From assembly GCA_938041955.1 (NCBI GenBank), contig CALISD010000066.1, forward strand, positions 1-37,493: 37,493 nucleotides of DNA, in the 5' to 3' direction. Both the position numbers and the translations under genes were made by a program. Each line of letters opens with the position of its first letter. Within the stretch, counting starts at the first letter, position 1. The notes beneath the pieces were generated by a model. That model was given only the letters and a program-made list of their open reading frames with translations. It did no database searches and was not told the origin of the DNA. Positions 8,770 through 16,697 of this stretch are shown in pieces. This DNA comes from an uncultured Granulosicoccaceae bacterium (GTDB lineage Bacteria > Pseudomonadota > Gammaproteobacteria > Granulosicoccales > Granulosicoccaceae).

Positions 8770-8808
8770 GGTCGCGAGGTTTAGCCAATAAACCTCGCGA
8801 CCTGTTTT
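8770..8808 (+). terminator. Strong hairpin between binding-protein and permease genes
   Basis: A perfect 13-bp inverted repeat (GGTCGCGAGGTTT at 8770-8782, AAACCTCGCGACC at 8790-8802) with a 7-base loop is followed by TGTTTT. It lies 21 bases after the binding-protein stop and 14 bases before the permease ATG. It is a partial terminator or mRNA-stabilising hairpin, as is common after binding-protein genes in ABC importer operons. Confidence 0.8.
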
Positions 8809-8822
8809 AAGCTGGCGATGCA

Positions 8823-9800
8823 ATGAATCTTTTACTGCCTTTTTTGCAAAGAATTTTCTATGCTGCGATGTTGTTGGTCGCGGTGTTAATACTCAACTTC
8901 TCTATGCTGCATCTGGCTCCGGGGGATATCGCCGATACGATCGCGCAAGCCTCCGGTGGAGCAAATACGGAGATGATGGCCCAAATCCGCAACGACTATG
9001 GGCTCGATCAACCTTTTATAGTGCAGCTGGTCCAATACGTCGGCAAGGTATTAACCTTCGATCTCGGCTACTCGTTTTTCTATAACCAACCAGTCACCAC
9101 ACTAATATTTGAAAAATTGCCCGCCACCCTCTTATTAGTTATCACAGCGCAGATTTTAGCGCTTGTGTTAGGTGTGTTTCTCGGTGTCTTTTCAGCGCGT
9201 AACCCCAAGGGTATTGTCAGTTACCTGGTGACCTTTATCGCGTTGTTTGGCTATGCGGCACCGGTGTTTTGGACCGGCATACTATTGTTGATCGCGTTCT
9301 CCTTAAAAATTCAACTGTTCCCAGTGGCTGGCATGATTGACGTCACTATCGAAGGCGGCTGGTTTGTCAAAGCGCTCGATATCGCTCGCCACATGGTTTT
9401 GCCAGTGTTGACGCTGAGCTCAATTTTTCTAGCACTCTACTCGCGACTTTGCCGTGCCAGCATGATGGAAGTATTGGGCTCAGACTATATTCGTACCGCC
9501 AAGGCCAAAGGCTTGTCCGAGCGGCAAATCACCTACAAGCACGCTCTCAAAAATTCACTATCGCCGGTTGTCACTCTAGCGGGTTTGCAATTCTCGGCAG
9601 TGGTGTCGGGTGCGGTACTGGTGGAAACAGTTTTCTCTTGGCCAGGGCTTGGCACCTTGGCGCTGCAATCGATAATTGCCCGCGATACTCCCACCATATT
9701 GGGCATACTCTTTTTCTCAGCACTGGTGGTGATCGTCGGCAACTTAATCACCGATCTAGTGTTACGCCTTATAGACCCACGTGTGGGGAAATCATCTTGA
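8823..9800 (+). CDS. dppB: Peptide ABC importer permease, DppB/OppB type
   Basis: Inner-membrane permease of 325 residues in the BPD_transp_1 family. It starts with an OppB-type helix (LLPFLQRIFYAAMLLVAVLILNF), followed by MLHLAPGD and the periplasmic segment NDYGLDQPFIVQLVQYVGKV. The EAA loop for contact with the ATPases is at SDYIRTAKAKGLSERQITYK plus HALKNSLSPVVT. The C-terminal FSWPGLGTLALQSIIARD and DLVLRLIDPRVG motifs are typical of DppB. It overlaps the next gene by a few bases (TTGA), implying translational coupling. The symbol denotes the family type; the substrate is not shown by the sequence. Confidence 0.92.
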   Translation: MNLLLPFLQRIFYAAMLLVAVLILNFSMLHLAPGDIADTIAQASGGANTEMMAQIRNDYGLDQPFIVQLVQYVGKVLTFDLGYSFFYNQPVTTLIFEKLPATLLLVITAQILALVLGVFLGVFSARNPKGIVSYLVTFIALFGYAAPVFWTGILLLIAFSLKIQLFPVAGMIDVTIEGGWFVKALDIARHMVLPVLTLSSIFLALYSRLCRASMMEVLGSDYIRTAKAKGLSERQITYKHALKNSLSPVVTLAGLQFSAVVSGAVLVETVFSWPGLGTLALQSIIARDTPTILGILFFSALVVIVGNLITDLVLRLIDPRVGKSS

Positions 9801-10672
9801 GCACTGAGCTAGAACACGCGGTCGAGACCGCCCGCTCTCCGTTCGCAGAAGCCTTTGAGATGTTCCGTAAAAACCACCTCGCTGTGGCCGGACTGATTCT
9901 TCTTATCGTTATTATTTTGGCGGGTTTGTTTGGCCCCTATATCTATGTGGCCGACCCGTTTGATATGGTCTGGGCGCCCTTTTCACCTCCCGGCGAAGAG
10001 GGCTATCTGCTCGGCACCGACTACCTTGGTCGCGACCTATTGGCCATGCTTATCCACGGTGCCCGTGTGTCCATTCTTATTGGTCTATCCGCCGCTTTTT
10101 TAACAGTGTTTATCGGTATTACCGTCGGAGCATTAGCCGGTTTTTACAGAGGCTTGACCGAAGAAATTTTGATGCGTATTACAGAATTTTTTCAAGTCCT
10201 GCCGACGCTGCTGTTTTCAATGGTGATAGTCGCACTTTTTGGTGCATCCCTACCGATGATCACCTTGGCCATAGGACTAGTCAGCTGGCCGTCGGTGGCG
10301 CGTATTACTCGCGCTGAATTTCTGCGCATCCGAGAGTTGGAATACGTCACTGCTGCCCGCGCCTGTGGTGTCAGTAACGCAAAGCTGATTTTCAAAGTCA
10401 TTCTGCCCAACGCGTTGCCGCCAATCATTGTGCAAGCAGCATTGATGGTAGGCTCGGCAATTTTGTTCGAAGCCGGACTTAGCTTTCTCGGACTCACCGA
10501 CCCCAATGTTGTCAGCTGGGGGCAAATCATCGGCTCCAATCGCGAGTACATACTTGACGCCAGCTTTACCGTCACCGTTCCCGGTCTCGCCATTTTTGTT
10601 ACCGTACTTGCCATATCTTTAGTCGGCGATGGTCTCAACGACGCACTCAATCCTAAGCTGAGGCAGCGTTAA
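9797..10672 (+). CDS. dppC: Peptide ABC importer permease, DppC/OppC type
   Basis: Inner-membrane permease of 291 residues, partner of the DppB-type protein. I place the start at the TTG at 9797, preceded by GGGGAA six bases upstream and overlapping the dppB stop (TTGA). The frame is open much further upstream inside dppB, but the normal DppC N-terminus (SPFAEAFEMFRKNHLAVAG, the OppC_N domain) begins just after this TTG. It has the LLGTDYLGRDLLAMLIHGAR motif and an EAA loop at LEYVTAARACGVSNAKLIFK. The end DGLNDALNPKLRQR is family-typical. It overlaps the following ATPase gene by one base. Confidence 0.9.
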   Translation: MSTELEHAVETARSPFAEAFEMFRKNHLAVAGLILLIVIILAGLFGPYIYVADPFDMVWAPFSPPGEEGYLLGTDYLGRDLLAMLIHGARVSILIGLSAAFLTVFIGITVGALAGFYRGLTEEILMRITEFFQVLPTLLFSMVIVALFGASLPMITLAIGLVSWPSVARITRAEFLRIRELEYVTAARACGVSNAKLIFKVILPNALPPIIVQAALMVGSAILFEAGLSFLGLTDPNVVSWGQIIGSNREYILDASFTVTVPGLAIFVTVLAISLVGDGLNDALNPKLRQR

Positions 10673-11661
10673 TGAAACCGCTATTAAAAGTGGACAACCT
10701 ACGTATCGAGTTGACTACCCGTGACGGCGTGGCGCCGGTGATTGATGACTTGTCTCTGCAGCTAAATGCAGGCGAAACCCTGAGTTTTGTTGGCGAATCC
10801 GGCTGTGGAAAATCAATGACAGCTTTGGCCCTGATGGGCTTGCTACCCGAAGGGGTTGGTCGCGTTGCGTCGGGGCAGATTCTCTTTGACGGCGAAGACC
10901 TCACTCAGGCTAGTGATGCTCGCATGCGAGAAATTCGTGGCAATGAAATTTCGATGATATTTCAAGAACCAATGACTTCGCTCAACCCTGTCTACACCAT
11001 CGGTGAGCAGATTGCGGAGGTCTTGCGTAGACACCAAAACCTGTCCAGGCAAGCGGCATGGAACAAGGCAATCGAGCTGCTTGATGCGGTGCGAATCCCC
11101 AACCCCGGCGCCCGTGTGAGCGACTACCCTCATCAAATGTCAGGCGGACAACGCCAACGAGTGATGATCGCAATCGCACTGGCCTGTGAGCCAAAAATAT
11201 TGATCGCCGATGAGCCCACTACGGCGCTGGACGTAACCGTGCAGGCACAGATATTTGATCTGCTGCGCGATCTCGGTCGCGAATTGGGTACCGCCACTAT
11301 TTTGATCACCCACGATATGGGCGCGGTCGCAGATATGGCTGAGCGCATGATTGTGATGTACGCCGGTCGCAAAGCTGAGGCAGGACCGGTAGAACAAATA
11401 ATTGAACACCCTCGCCACCCATATACCAAGGGGCTGATTTCTTGCGTGCCGCACCTAATGGCAACTCTGACCGAGGAGCGACCCGAGCTCACGGAAGTGC
11501 CAGGCATTGTACCGAGCCTGCGTGATTTTGGCCGCGACCAGTGTCTGTTTGCCTCGCGGTGCGACAGAGCCGATGACAAATGCAAAACCAGTCGGCCGCC
11601 AGAAATCGAATTCGAAAACGAGCAGAGCTCTGCCTGTTGGCAAGCGGAGCAACTGCGATGA
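10672..11661 (+). CDS. dppD: Peptide ABC importer ATPase, DppD/OppD type
   Basis: Cytoplasmic ATPase of 329 residues. Walker A is GESGCGKSM (about residues 41-49), the Q-loop is in [20 protein letters not shown], the signature is [15 protein letters not shown], Walker B is [19 protein letters not shown], and the switch His is in [20 protein letters not shown]. The C-terminal oligopeptide-transporter domain contains four-cysteine-type spacing ([18 protein letters not shown]), which in this family can bind an iron-sulfur cluster. All catalytic motifs are intact. It is coupled to its neighbours: a one-base overlap with dppC and an ATGA overlap with dppF. Confidence 0.93.
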   Translation: MKPLLKVDNLRIELTTRDGVAPVIDDLSLQLNAGETLSFVGESGCGKSMTALALMGLLPEGVGRVASGQILFDGEDLTQASDARMREIRGNEISMIFQEPMTSLNPVYTIGEQIAEVLRRHQNLSRQAAWNKAIELLDAVRIPNPGARVSDYPHQMSGGQRQRVMIAIALACEPKILIADEPTTALDVTVQAQIFDLLRDLGRELGTATILITHDMGAVADMAERMIVMYAGRKAEAGPVEQIIEHPRHPYTKGLISCVPHLMATLTEERPELTEVPGIVPSLRDFGRDQCLFASRCDRADDKCKTSRPPEIEFENEQSSACWQAEQLR

Positions 11662-12665
11662 AAGAGAAGACAGCAAAACCCCTGCTAAAGGTAGAAAACC
11701 TGACGGTTCGCTTTCCAGTAAAACGCGGCGGCTTATTTTCAAAAAAGTCCTATTTATACGCGGTCGACGATATTTCTTTTGAGATTGCACGTGGCGAAAC
11801 GTTGGCCATTGTCGGTGAATCCGGATCGGGTAAATCTACCGCCGCTCTGGCAGTAGCACGGCTGGTAAAGGCCCACTCAGGTTCAGTGCTGCTGGGCGAT
11901 GATGATTTTTTGTCATTGCAAGATGAAGCGCTGCGCCAGGCCCGTGCTCAGGTGCAGTTTATTTTCCAGGACCCTTACGCCAGCCTCAACCCACGCCTAC
12001 GCGCCGAAGCGGTAGTGCGCGAGCCACTGGATAGTTTAGGCACAGGGGACCCCAGCGAACGGCAAGCAAGTATTGACGCATTGTTTAAAGCAGTCGGCCT
12101 GCGCCCGGAACAACAGCGCTTATTCCCACATCAATTCTCCGGCGGACAACGACAGCGAATCGGTGTTGCACGTGCATTGGCCACTCGACCAGAGCTGATC
12201 ATCTGCGACGAGCCAGTGTCAGCTTTGGATGTCGCCGTGCAAGCGCAGATCCTCAACCTGCTGCGCAAGCTGCAAAAAGACTTTGATCTGACCTACCTGT
12301 TTATATCCCACGACTTGGGCGTAGTGCAGCATATGTGCGACTCAGTCGCCGTGATGTACATGGGCAAGATAGTTGAGCACGCCGATCGCCTGAGCTTGTT
12401 TAACAATCCACTGCACCCGTATACAAAAGCACTGCTCTCCGCCGTGCCATCGGTAGATAAAAAGCGGCGGCAAGAGACAAAACGCATTCTCATTCCGGGC
12501 GATCCGCCAGATCCGCTCAGCCCGCCCAATGGATGCCGCTTTGCCAACAGATGTCCGGCCGCGCAAGAGCAATGCTCACAAAGTCAGCCTCCGCTAAGGC
12601 AGATAGCAGCAGGTCACACAGTTGCCTGTCATCTCGTCTCAGACAACGGCATAGCGCCTATATAG
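11658..12665 (+). CDS. dppF: Peptide ABC importer ATPase, DppF/OppF type
   Basis: Cytoplasmic ATPase of 335 residues, last gene of the importer operon. It starts at the ATG at 11658, within the ATGA overlapping the dppD stop; the frame is open upstream but the overlap and the family N-terminus decide. The [20 protein letters not shown] segment is typical of DppF/OppF. Walker A is GESGSGKST (about 53-61), the signature is [15 protein letters not shown], Walker B is [20 protein letters not shown], and the switch is [12 protein letters not shown]. The C-terminal [20 protein letters not shown] belongs to the oligopeptide domain. It is intact, and with dppD should form the heterodimeric ATPase. 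Confidence 0.92.
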   Translation: MKEKTAKPLLKVENLTVRFPVKRGGLFSKKSYLYAVDDISFEIARGETLAIVGESGSGKSTAALAVARLVKAHSGSVLLGDDDFLSLQDEALRQARAQVQFIFQDPYASLNPRLRAEAVVREPLDSLGTGDPSERQASIDALFKAVGLRPEQQRLFPHQFSGGQRQRIGVARALATRPELIICDEPVSALDVAVQAQILNLLRKLQKDFDLTYLFISHDLGVVQHMCDSVAVMYMGKIVEHADRLSLFNNPLHPYTKALLSAVPSVDKKRRQETKRILIPGDPPDPLSPPNGCRFANRCPAAQEQCSQSQPPLRQIAAGHTVACHLVSDNGIAPI

Positions 12666-12690
12666 GTGGTTTACAAAAACACGTCAGAAC

Positions 12691-12746
12691 TCTCTAAGCC
12701 TCAAATGGTTAGAGGTCTCTCAGCTGCACAACAAGCTACTTAGAGA
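12691..12746 (+). other. Overlapping inverted repeats after the importer operon
   Basis: Downstream of dppF, TCTCTAAG (12691-12698) pairs with CTTAGAGA (12739-12746). Each arm can also pair locally: CTCTAA (12692-12697) with TTAGAG (12709-12714), and GTCTCT with AGAGAC. The alternatives are mutually exclusive. No T-run follows, so an intrinsic terminator is not clear. It may be a 3'-end structure or a chance repeat. Confidence 0.3.
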
Positions 12747-12778
12747 CGTCTATATGGATTGATCGCCGACTAGAGTAA

Positions 12779-13024
12779 TCGCGAAGCCAACCTAACCGCA
12801 CTGTTCACCAGGAGCTTGTCCGAGAACTAGATCTACTGCGGTCGCGATATTTTGGCCAGCTATTTCCAAAACACATCATTCTTGATGAACTTCAGCACGT
12901 ACCAAAGCTATTCTCTGCGCTCAAACTTGAGATTGACAGGTTGCATGCCCTGCAATTTGTTGTGCAAAAATACATCGCCGTAGCCGTGTATCACACGGCA
13001 ATATCTTCACTACCGGACCGCTGA
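12779..13024 (+). pseudogene. Remnant of an AAA_14/DUF4143-type ATPase
   Basis: An 81-codon frame without a start codon (a TAA precedes it at 12776) contains LRSRYFGQLFPKHIILDELQ and HVPKLFSALKLEID. The hhhLDE-hQ-hP-LF-L-hhhD pattern is the Walker B region of the AAA_14 ATPase family, proteins of about 400 residues usually joined to DUF4143. The upstream P-loop and everything after the Walker B region are absent, and the frame ends in SSLPDR and a stop. It is most likely an internal fragment of a deleted gene. The family match is by eye and rests on one motif. Confidence 0.5.
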
Positions 13025-13094
13025 AGAACATTTAGAATATAAGTTGCCGAAGATAGTTATTCAAAACCATACTTAAACCCCATAGAGGCCCGCC

Positions 13095-13265
13095 ATGTCA
13101 GCAGTTACCGTGCAATTTGAATTCGAGAAAGAAACCAAAAACAGCGTGCGCTACAAAGAAGTTCCGGAAGAAGGCAAAGCGCCGATCATGGGTTCCATCT
13201 ACGTCCAGAAATGGTTTGCAGGTTCTACAAAATCATTAGTCATCACGATTGATAAGAACGACTGA
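13095..13265 (+). CDS. Small conserved-looking hypothetical protein (56 aa)
   Basis: This short gene starts at the ATG at 13095 with a GAGG ribosome binding site six bases upstream. It encodes 56 residues, beginning MSAVTVQFEFEKETKNSVRY and continuing with KEVPEEGKAPIMGSIYVQKW before a beta-rich end. The charged strand-turn-strand pattern without signal peptide or membrane segment suggests a small cytoplasmic beta protein. I believe similar 50-60-residue proteins occur in other bacteria but cannot name a characterised family. It ends six bases before the methyltransferase gene, so the two are probably co-transcribed. Confidence 0.72.
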   Translation: MSAVTVQFEFEKETKNSVRYKEVPEEGKAPIMGSIYVQKWFAGSTKSLVITIDKND

Positions 13266-13271
13266 GTAGCG

Positions 13272-13901
13272 ATGAACAAATCATATTCACCAGAACAGCT
13301 TAAAAATGTAGAGGAATCTACAGTGGGCCACTACGAGGTTAATGCAGACTCTTTCTGGCAGGGAACAAAAGATCACGATGTGTCTCAAAATTATAGTGCG
13401 CTCTTATCCCGGTTCGAGCCAGGGGCTTCTCTTGACATACTAGATTTCGGTTGCGGCCCCGGTCGCGATATTGCCTACTTTAAGTCACTAGGACATCGGC
13501 CAGTAGGTCTTGATGGCAGCGAAACCTTTTGTGAAATGGCAAGACAATACACCGGCTGTGAAATACTCTGCCAAAGCTTTCTACAACTTGATTTACCGAC
13601 TGCTGCATTTGATGCTGTATTTGCCAATGCGTCCTTGTTTCACGTACCCAGACAAGCGCTTCCTGATGTCCTTTCTAAATTGCATACCTGCCTACACCCG
13701 GGCGGCATTCTATTCTCATCCAACCCGAGGGGTAACAGTGAAGAGTGGTCGGGTTCGCGATATGGAAATTATCTCGAGTTCGACGAAGCCAGCGCCAACT
13801 TAAAAGCAGCCCGCTTCACCCTACTGACTCACTACTACCGTCCTGACGGCCTGCCGAGAAACCAGCAGCCCTGGCTTGCGATCGTTTGTAAAGCTCTATA
13901 G
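13272..13901 (+). CDS. Class I SAM-dependent methyltransferase
   Basis: Cytoplasmic protein of 209 residues with a Rossmann methyltransferase core. Motif I is LDILDFGCGPGRDIAYF (about residues 54-70). The acidic residue that would bind the SAM ribose is in PVGLDGSETF. Motif II/post-II is FDAVFANASLFHVPRQ, and motif III is LHPGGILFSSNPRG. The C-terminus (SRYGNYLEFDEASANL) resembles small UbiE/tellurite-resistance-like methyltransferases. The substrate is unknown. It follows a 56-residue gene by six bases, with only a weak ribosome binding site, which suggests translational coupling. Confidence 0.85.
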   Translation: MNKSYSPEQLKNVEESTVGHYEVNADSFWQGTKDHDVSQNYSALLSRFEPGASLDILDFGCGPGRDIAYFKSLGHRPVGLDGSETFCEMARQYTGCEILCQSFLQLDLPTAAFDAVFANASLFHVPRQALPDVLSKLHTCLHPGGILFSSNPRGNSEEWSGSRYGNYLEFDEASANLKAARFTLLTHYYRPDGLPRNQQPWLAIVCKAL

Positions 13902-14243
13902 GCATCTGGAAAATCAAGAGCAGACGGCGCACTATTCAGGGCGCACATGTCCTATCCATGGTGTGGTCGTTCGTCCTCCAATACTGAATATAGATACAAC
14001 TCGTGCATCCGTTCCTAACTCACCGACCGCAGTACCTCCAATGCATGCACACAGCCGACTACATAGTTCATAATAAACCACGTTTCTTGAGGTTGATTTG
14101 AAGGTCGCAGATTGACTTAGGCGCGCCCTCCAAAATAAATTTTCAAACTCTCCCATACAGTCTAGTAAGAACACCAGTTTTAACAGATTGTGAAAGCGTT
14201 AGTGAGTCCAACTCTTTTCGCTGCGCGGCGCGCCGGTTTTTTC
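13902..14243. other. Intergenic stretch with no recognised gene
   Basis: Between the methyltransferase and the convergent thioesterase gene I find only short overlapping open frames without ribosome binding sites or recognisable motifs. A GGCGCGCC palindrome followed by a T-run (about 14226-14240) might act as a weak plus-strand terminator, but no clean stem-loop is visible. Confidence 0.4.
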
Positions 14244-14711
14244 TTAAGGCATTTTCCACGTTGCAGTCGCAAGGGCTGCCAGCTTGCCGTTTGCATCAGA
14301 TAGACGGCTTTCCATGAAAGCCAATGAACGGCCTTTGCGCGTAAATCGACCTTCGCATGTCACTTTACCCTCAGTTACCGGGCGCATGTACTGCACCTTC
14401 ATTTCTATGGTCGCTCCGGGACCTGCCACTTTGTTCACAAGATGACCCATCGAGATGTCCATAGCGGTCGCCATAACGCCACCGTGCAGCGACCCTTGCG
14501 GGTTTTTGAGCATATCCGACATCGGAAAACTGACCCGGCAGACTTCTTTTTCTGCGTCGAGCGCGTTAAGCGGTAAATATTCAAACGACAGATTCAGAAA
14601 CCTCGCCAGGAAGAACTTCTCGAAGGCTTGTTCATGGTCACTGAGTATCCTATCCAGATGGGCGCGAGCGGCTTTTTCATCGACGCGGACAGAACTGTTT
14701 TCACTTATCAT
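14244..14711 (-). CDS. PaaI-type hotdog-fold thioesterase
   Basis: Protein of 155 residues with a C-terminal hotdog fold of the PaaI/4HBT group. The hallmark NPQGSLHGGVMATAMDISMG (Asn70, Gly73, His76, Gly77, Gly78, Asp85) contains the HGG helix cap and an acidic residue likely to take part in catalysis. It is followed by typical strands ATIEMKVQYMRPVTEGKV and RSLAFMESRLSDANGKLAA. Such enzymes hydrolyse acyl-CoA thioesters, often of aromatic or medium-chain acids. The 45-residue helical N-terminus before the fold is somewhat long. It is a single gene on the minus strand, with no obvious ribosome binding site. Confidence 0.88.
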   Translation of the reverse strand: MISENSSVRVDEKAARAHLDRILSDHEQAFEKFFLARFLNLSFEYLPLNALDAEKEVCRVSFPMSDMLKNPQGSLHGGVMATAMDISMGHLVNKVAGPGATIEMKVQYMRPVTEGKVTCEGRFTRKGRSLAFMESRLSDANGKLAALATATWKMP

Positions 14712-14828
14712 GTGACCGGGAAGTTTGCATTGCGTTTTTCAAGGACGTTGTGGCTTGCGGCATGATCTGTTGATTTCATAAATAAACCATGTGGGTGTCA
14801 GGTAAGAAGTAACTACAGGAAACATTAA

Positions 14829-15064
14829 ACACTGATCACCACCAAACTGCCACAGCAAAACGCCGACATCCATGACAGAATTATAAGCAATGGCAAACAC
14901 AGCGCAATACTCGACTCTACCCTCCAATTCTACAAGGGCTTGGTATATGCGCTGATAACCAGATCGAGCTATCCACCAAATTCGAATCACGATTCAAAGG
15001 CATCGCAGGTGCAGTTCAATCCATTCAGCGTTGGGCACGTATTCAGGACTCAACAGACCAATAA
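14829..15064 (+). pseudogene. Possible frameshifted gene remnant
   Basis: One plus-strand frame opens at 14829 without a standard start codon and contains PQQNADIHDRIISNGKHSAI and LDSTLQFYKGLVYAL. A second frame then takes over near 14955 with coding-like composition (DNQIELSTKFESRF, GAVQSIQRWARIQDSTDQ) and stops at 15064. Joining them needs one frameshift and gives about 75 residues. I do not recognise a family. The rest of 14712-15266 holds nothing I can name. Confidence 0.25.
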
Positions 15065-15266
15065 ACCGCAGCAGTAGCACACTGCGCTTTTCCAATATAG
15101 AAAACGTTCAATTCTCTCCGCGCTATTCGCACTTGCACCAATCAGTACAACAACTTCATAGCCTCAATTTTTTTCTCACGCAAGACACTAACGCTGGAAA
15201 GAACAATGCACGATTGGCTCAGCAAGCACAATCAGATTATTAACCCTCTAGGTTAAGACGATAGAT

Positions 15267-15530
15267 TCAGAGTCTGTCTCTCGGAAAATCTGTTGCCTTT
15301 CGATCAATCTCTTTAAGAATCCTCTGGCGGACTCTTTCGATATCGATTAATTGTTCATCCGTTATTTGATGCGGCGCCCCTCGCTCGTCGGCAGTGTCAA
15401 GCAATACGTTACCTTCCTGTTGCCGTCTGTGACGATAAGTGTGAATGAATCTCACCACGTTTTCGAAGTTAATATTCCTGAAGGGGCTGTGGTCCTCAAT
15501 GCAGAACCATCTGTTAGATATGTGTATCAT
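15267..15530 (-). CDS. Hypothetical protein, 87 aa
   Basis: A possible small protein of 87 residues on the minus strand. The ATG at 15530 has GGAG nine bases upstream and overlaps the stop codon of another open frame (ATGA), as in translationally coupled genes. The C-terminal half (DEQLIDIERVRQRILKEIDR) is charged and probably helical; the N-terminal half contains HSPFRNINFENVVRFIHTYR. No family was recognised. Other frames are open on the opposite strand, so coding status is uncertain. Confidence 0.4.
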   Translation of the reverse strand: MIHISNRWFCIEDHSPFRNINFENVVRFIHTYRHRRQQEGNVLLDTADERGAPHQITDEQLIDIERVRQRILKEIDRKATDFPRDRL

Positions 15531-15673
15531 TGTTGTACGCTCCGTACTTTGTTAATGCCATCCATTTTGGCAACTTGGATCAGTGCAGGCTGTACCTCTA
15601 CTCCCGAGTCTGTGTTACCCGATACCATGGCAGTGCCATGATCGAAAGTGACTGTAAGGCTCGTGCCGCTCAC
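15527..15673 (-). CDS. Hypothetical small ORF overlapping the 87-aa gene
   Basis: From a GTG at 15673 this frame encodes 48 residues (VSGTSLTVTFDHGTAMVSGN, then VQPALIQVAKMDGINKVRSV) and ends in a TGA overlapping the next ATG. The composition looks like a small beta-rich protein. There is no good ribosome binding site at the GTG. A better one (AAGAGA) precedes an in-frame ATG further upstream whose fourth codon is TAA, so this may be a gene with a nonsense mutation. Confidence 0.3.
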   Translation of the reverse strand: MSGTSLTVTFDHGTAMVSGNTDSGVEVQPALIQVAKMDGINKVRSVQQ

Positions 15674-16083
15674 ACCGATTATTTGAATTTAATGATCCAT
15701 AGTTTCTCTTTTGGGTTATTGCATATCCTTTATCGCACACCTGTCATCTGTAAAGAATAGGAGAAGTGCTGATTCGATTATGGGGGAATCCCCTATAGAA
15801 TCATCCGACTCTTCGCCGTAGTCTTTCAAGACTGTTTTATAACTGCCTGTCTGTGTATTTGATTAAGCGATGGTTCGGCGGCACCGGTGCGCTAATTGCC
15901 CTCCGGGTTTGCGACTACTGCTGGTGCAGGGAGTAGAACTCAACCTGTTCGGTTTACCACAGGCTTAGGCTTCCGTTAGCAACAAAATTGCCGGGCATCG
16001 GTCGATCGAGGATGCGGGACTGCCGCCTGATAGACCGCTGATGGTTCTGGTTCGCTATGCAATGCCAACCACACACAAGTGCC
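15674..16083. other. Intergenic stretch with no recognised gene
   Basis: About 410 bases without a gene I can support. A short plus-strand stretch near 15905-16085 looks faintly coding-like (LLLVQGVELNLFG, then a stop, then IAGHRSIEDAGLPPDRPLMV). It is interrupted by a stop codon and has no start or ribosome binding site. Confidence 0.35.
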
Positions 16084-16473
16084 CTACTGGTCCGCTGGTC
16101 TGAAAAACGCCGATTCGCGTTTGAAGAACTGCGTATCGGCTGCTGGCCGCCCTTTTTCTTTCGGGTTTTCAAAGAAATATTGCAAATTTTCCTTCACAAA
16201 TTGATTAAACACTTCTCCCTTCAGGTGATGACAATACGCAGCCTGGTTTTTGTACACCTCAAAAAAGACCACTTCGCTTGCATGATCAGGCAGGGAGTCC
16301 GCTGCAGCAGGCTCTTTGACGGAGCTGGGAGGAGGTGGCGCCGGCACGTGGACAGAGTAGACGAGCGTCTCCGGTTCATTCTGCTCTACCGTTCGCGCAA
16401 GATTTTGTAGCGCTGTTAATAGCTCTTTTGGTGCGCCATCGCGAAGTTTCCATCTGGAGATCAGGGTTATCAT
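16084..16473 (-). CDS. Antibiotic-biosynthesis-monooxygenase (ABM) domain protein
   Basis: Protein of 129 residues that looks like a ferredoxin-like ABM/dimeric alpha-beta-barrel protein. Features are the first strand MITLISRWKLRDG, the helix PKELLTALQNLARTVEQNEP, the strand ETLVYSVHVP, EVVFFEVYKNQAAYCHHLKG, and FNQFVKENLQYFFENP. The family includes cofactor-free monooxygenases, heme oxygenases and many enzymes without known function. A proline-rich insertion (VPAPPPPSSVKEPAAADSLP) between strands two and three is longer than usual. It is transcribed away from the FAD oxidase gene, with which it shares a 224-base intergenic region, so joint regulation is plausible. The ribosome binding site is weak. 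Confidence 0.75.
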   Translation of the reverse strand: MITLISRWKLRDGAPKELLTALQNLARTVEQNEPETLVYSVHVPAPPPPSSVKEPAAADSLPDHASEVVFFEVYKNQAAYCHHLKGEVFNQFVKENLQYFFENPKEKGRPAADTQFFKRESAFFRPADQ

Positions 16474-16612
16474 TGGGCTGCCAATCCGTGGTTTTGATCT
16501 TTAGAACGAAAAACACTACCACGGCCAGAGATGTACTGCATTGTCTGAAGCCAAAGTGCTGCAGGCAAATTGTAGAACTGTGAGTACAGCTGTGGTCGTT
16601 CAAGACAAACAG

Positions 16613-16624
16613 CCCCGCGCGGGG
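16613..16624. promoter_or_regulatory. Palindrome in the divergent promoter region (possible operator)
   Basis: CCCCGCGCGGGG is a perfect 12-bp palindrome flanked by further symmetric bases (AACAG on the left, CTGTT three bases off register on the right). It lies between the divergent ABM and FAD-oxidase genes. A TATGAT sequence (16640-16645) just downstream could be a plus-strand -10 element, which would place the palindrome over or near the -35 region. An operator role is inferred from position and symmetry only. Confidence 0.35.
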
Positions 16625-16697
16625 TGACTGTTGGCGGTGTATGATAAATCACAGCTTGTACGTAAAATGACCGGACAGACACCAGAGAGGGATCACC

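Noticed and set aside
9449..9796. Upstream extension of the DppC reading frame inside dppB
   Set aside because: The frame is open, but the family N-terminus, a GGGGAA ribosome binding site and the TTGA overlap all place the start at 9797; the extension has no permease similarity.
12691..12746. Rho-independent terminator of the importer operon
   Set aside because: Inverted repeats exist but no T-run follows and the stems are short with long loops, so I kept it only as a low-confidence repeat.
13932..14174. Minus-strand 80-codon open frame after the methyltransferase
   Set aside because: It has no ribosome binding site, no recognisable motif and poor composition; other frames are equally open here.
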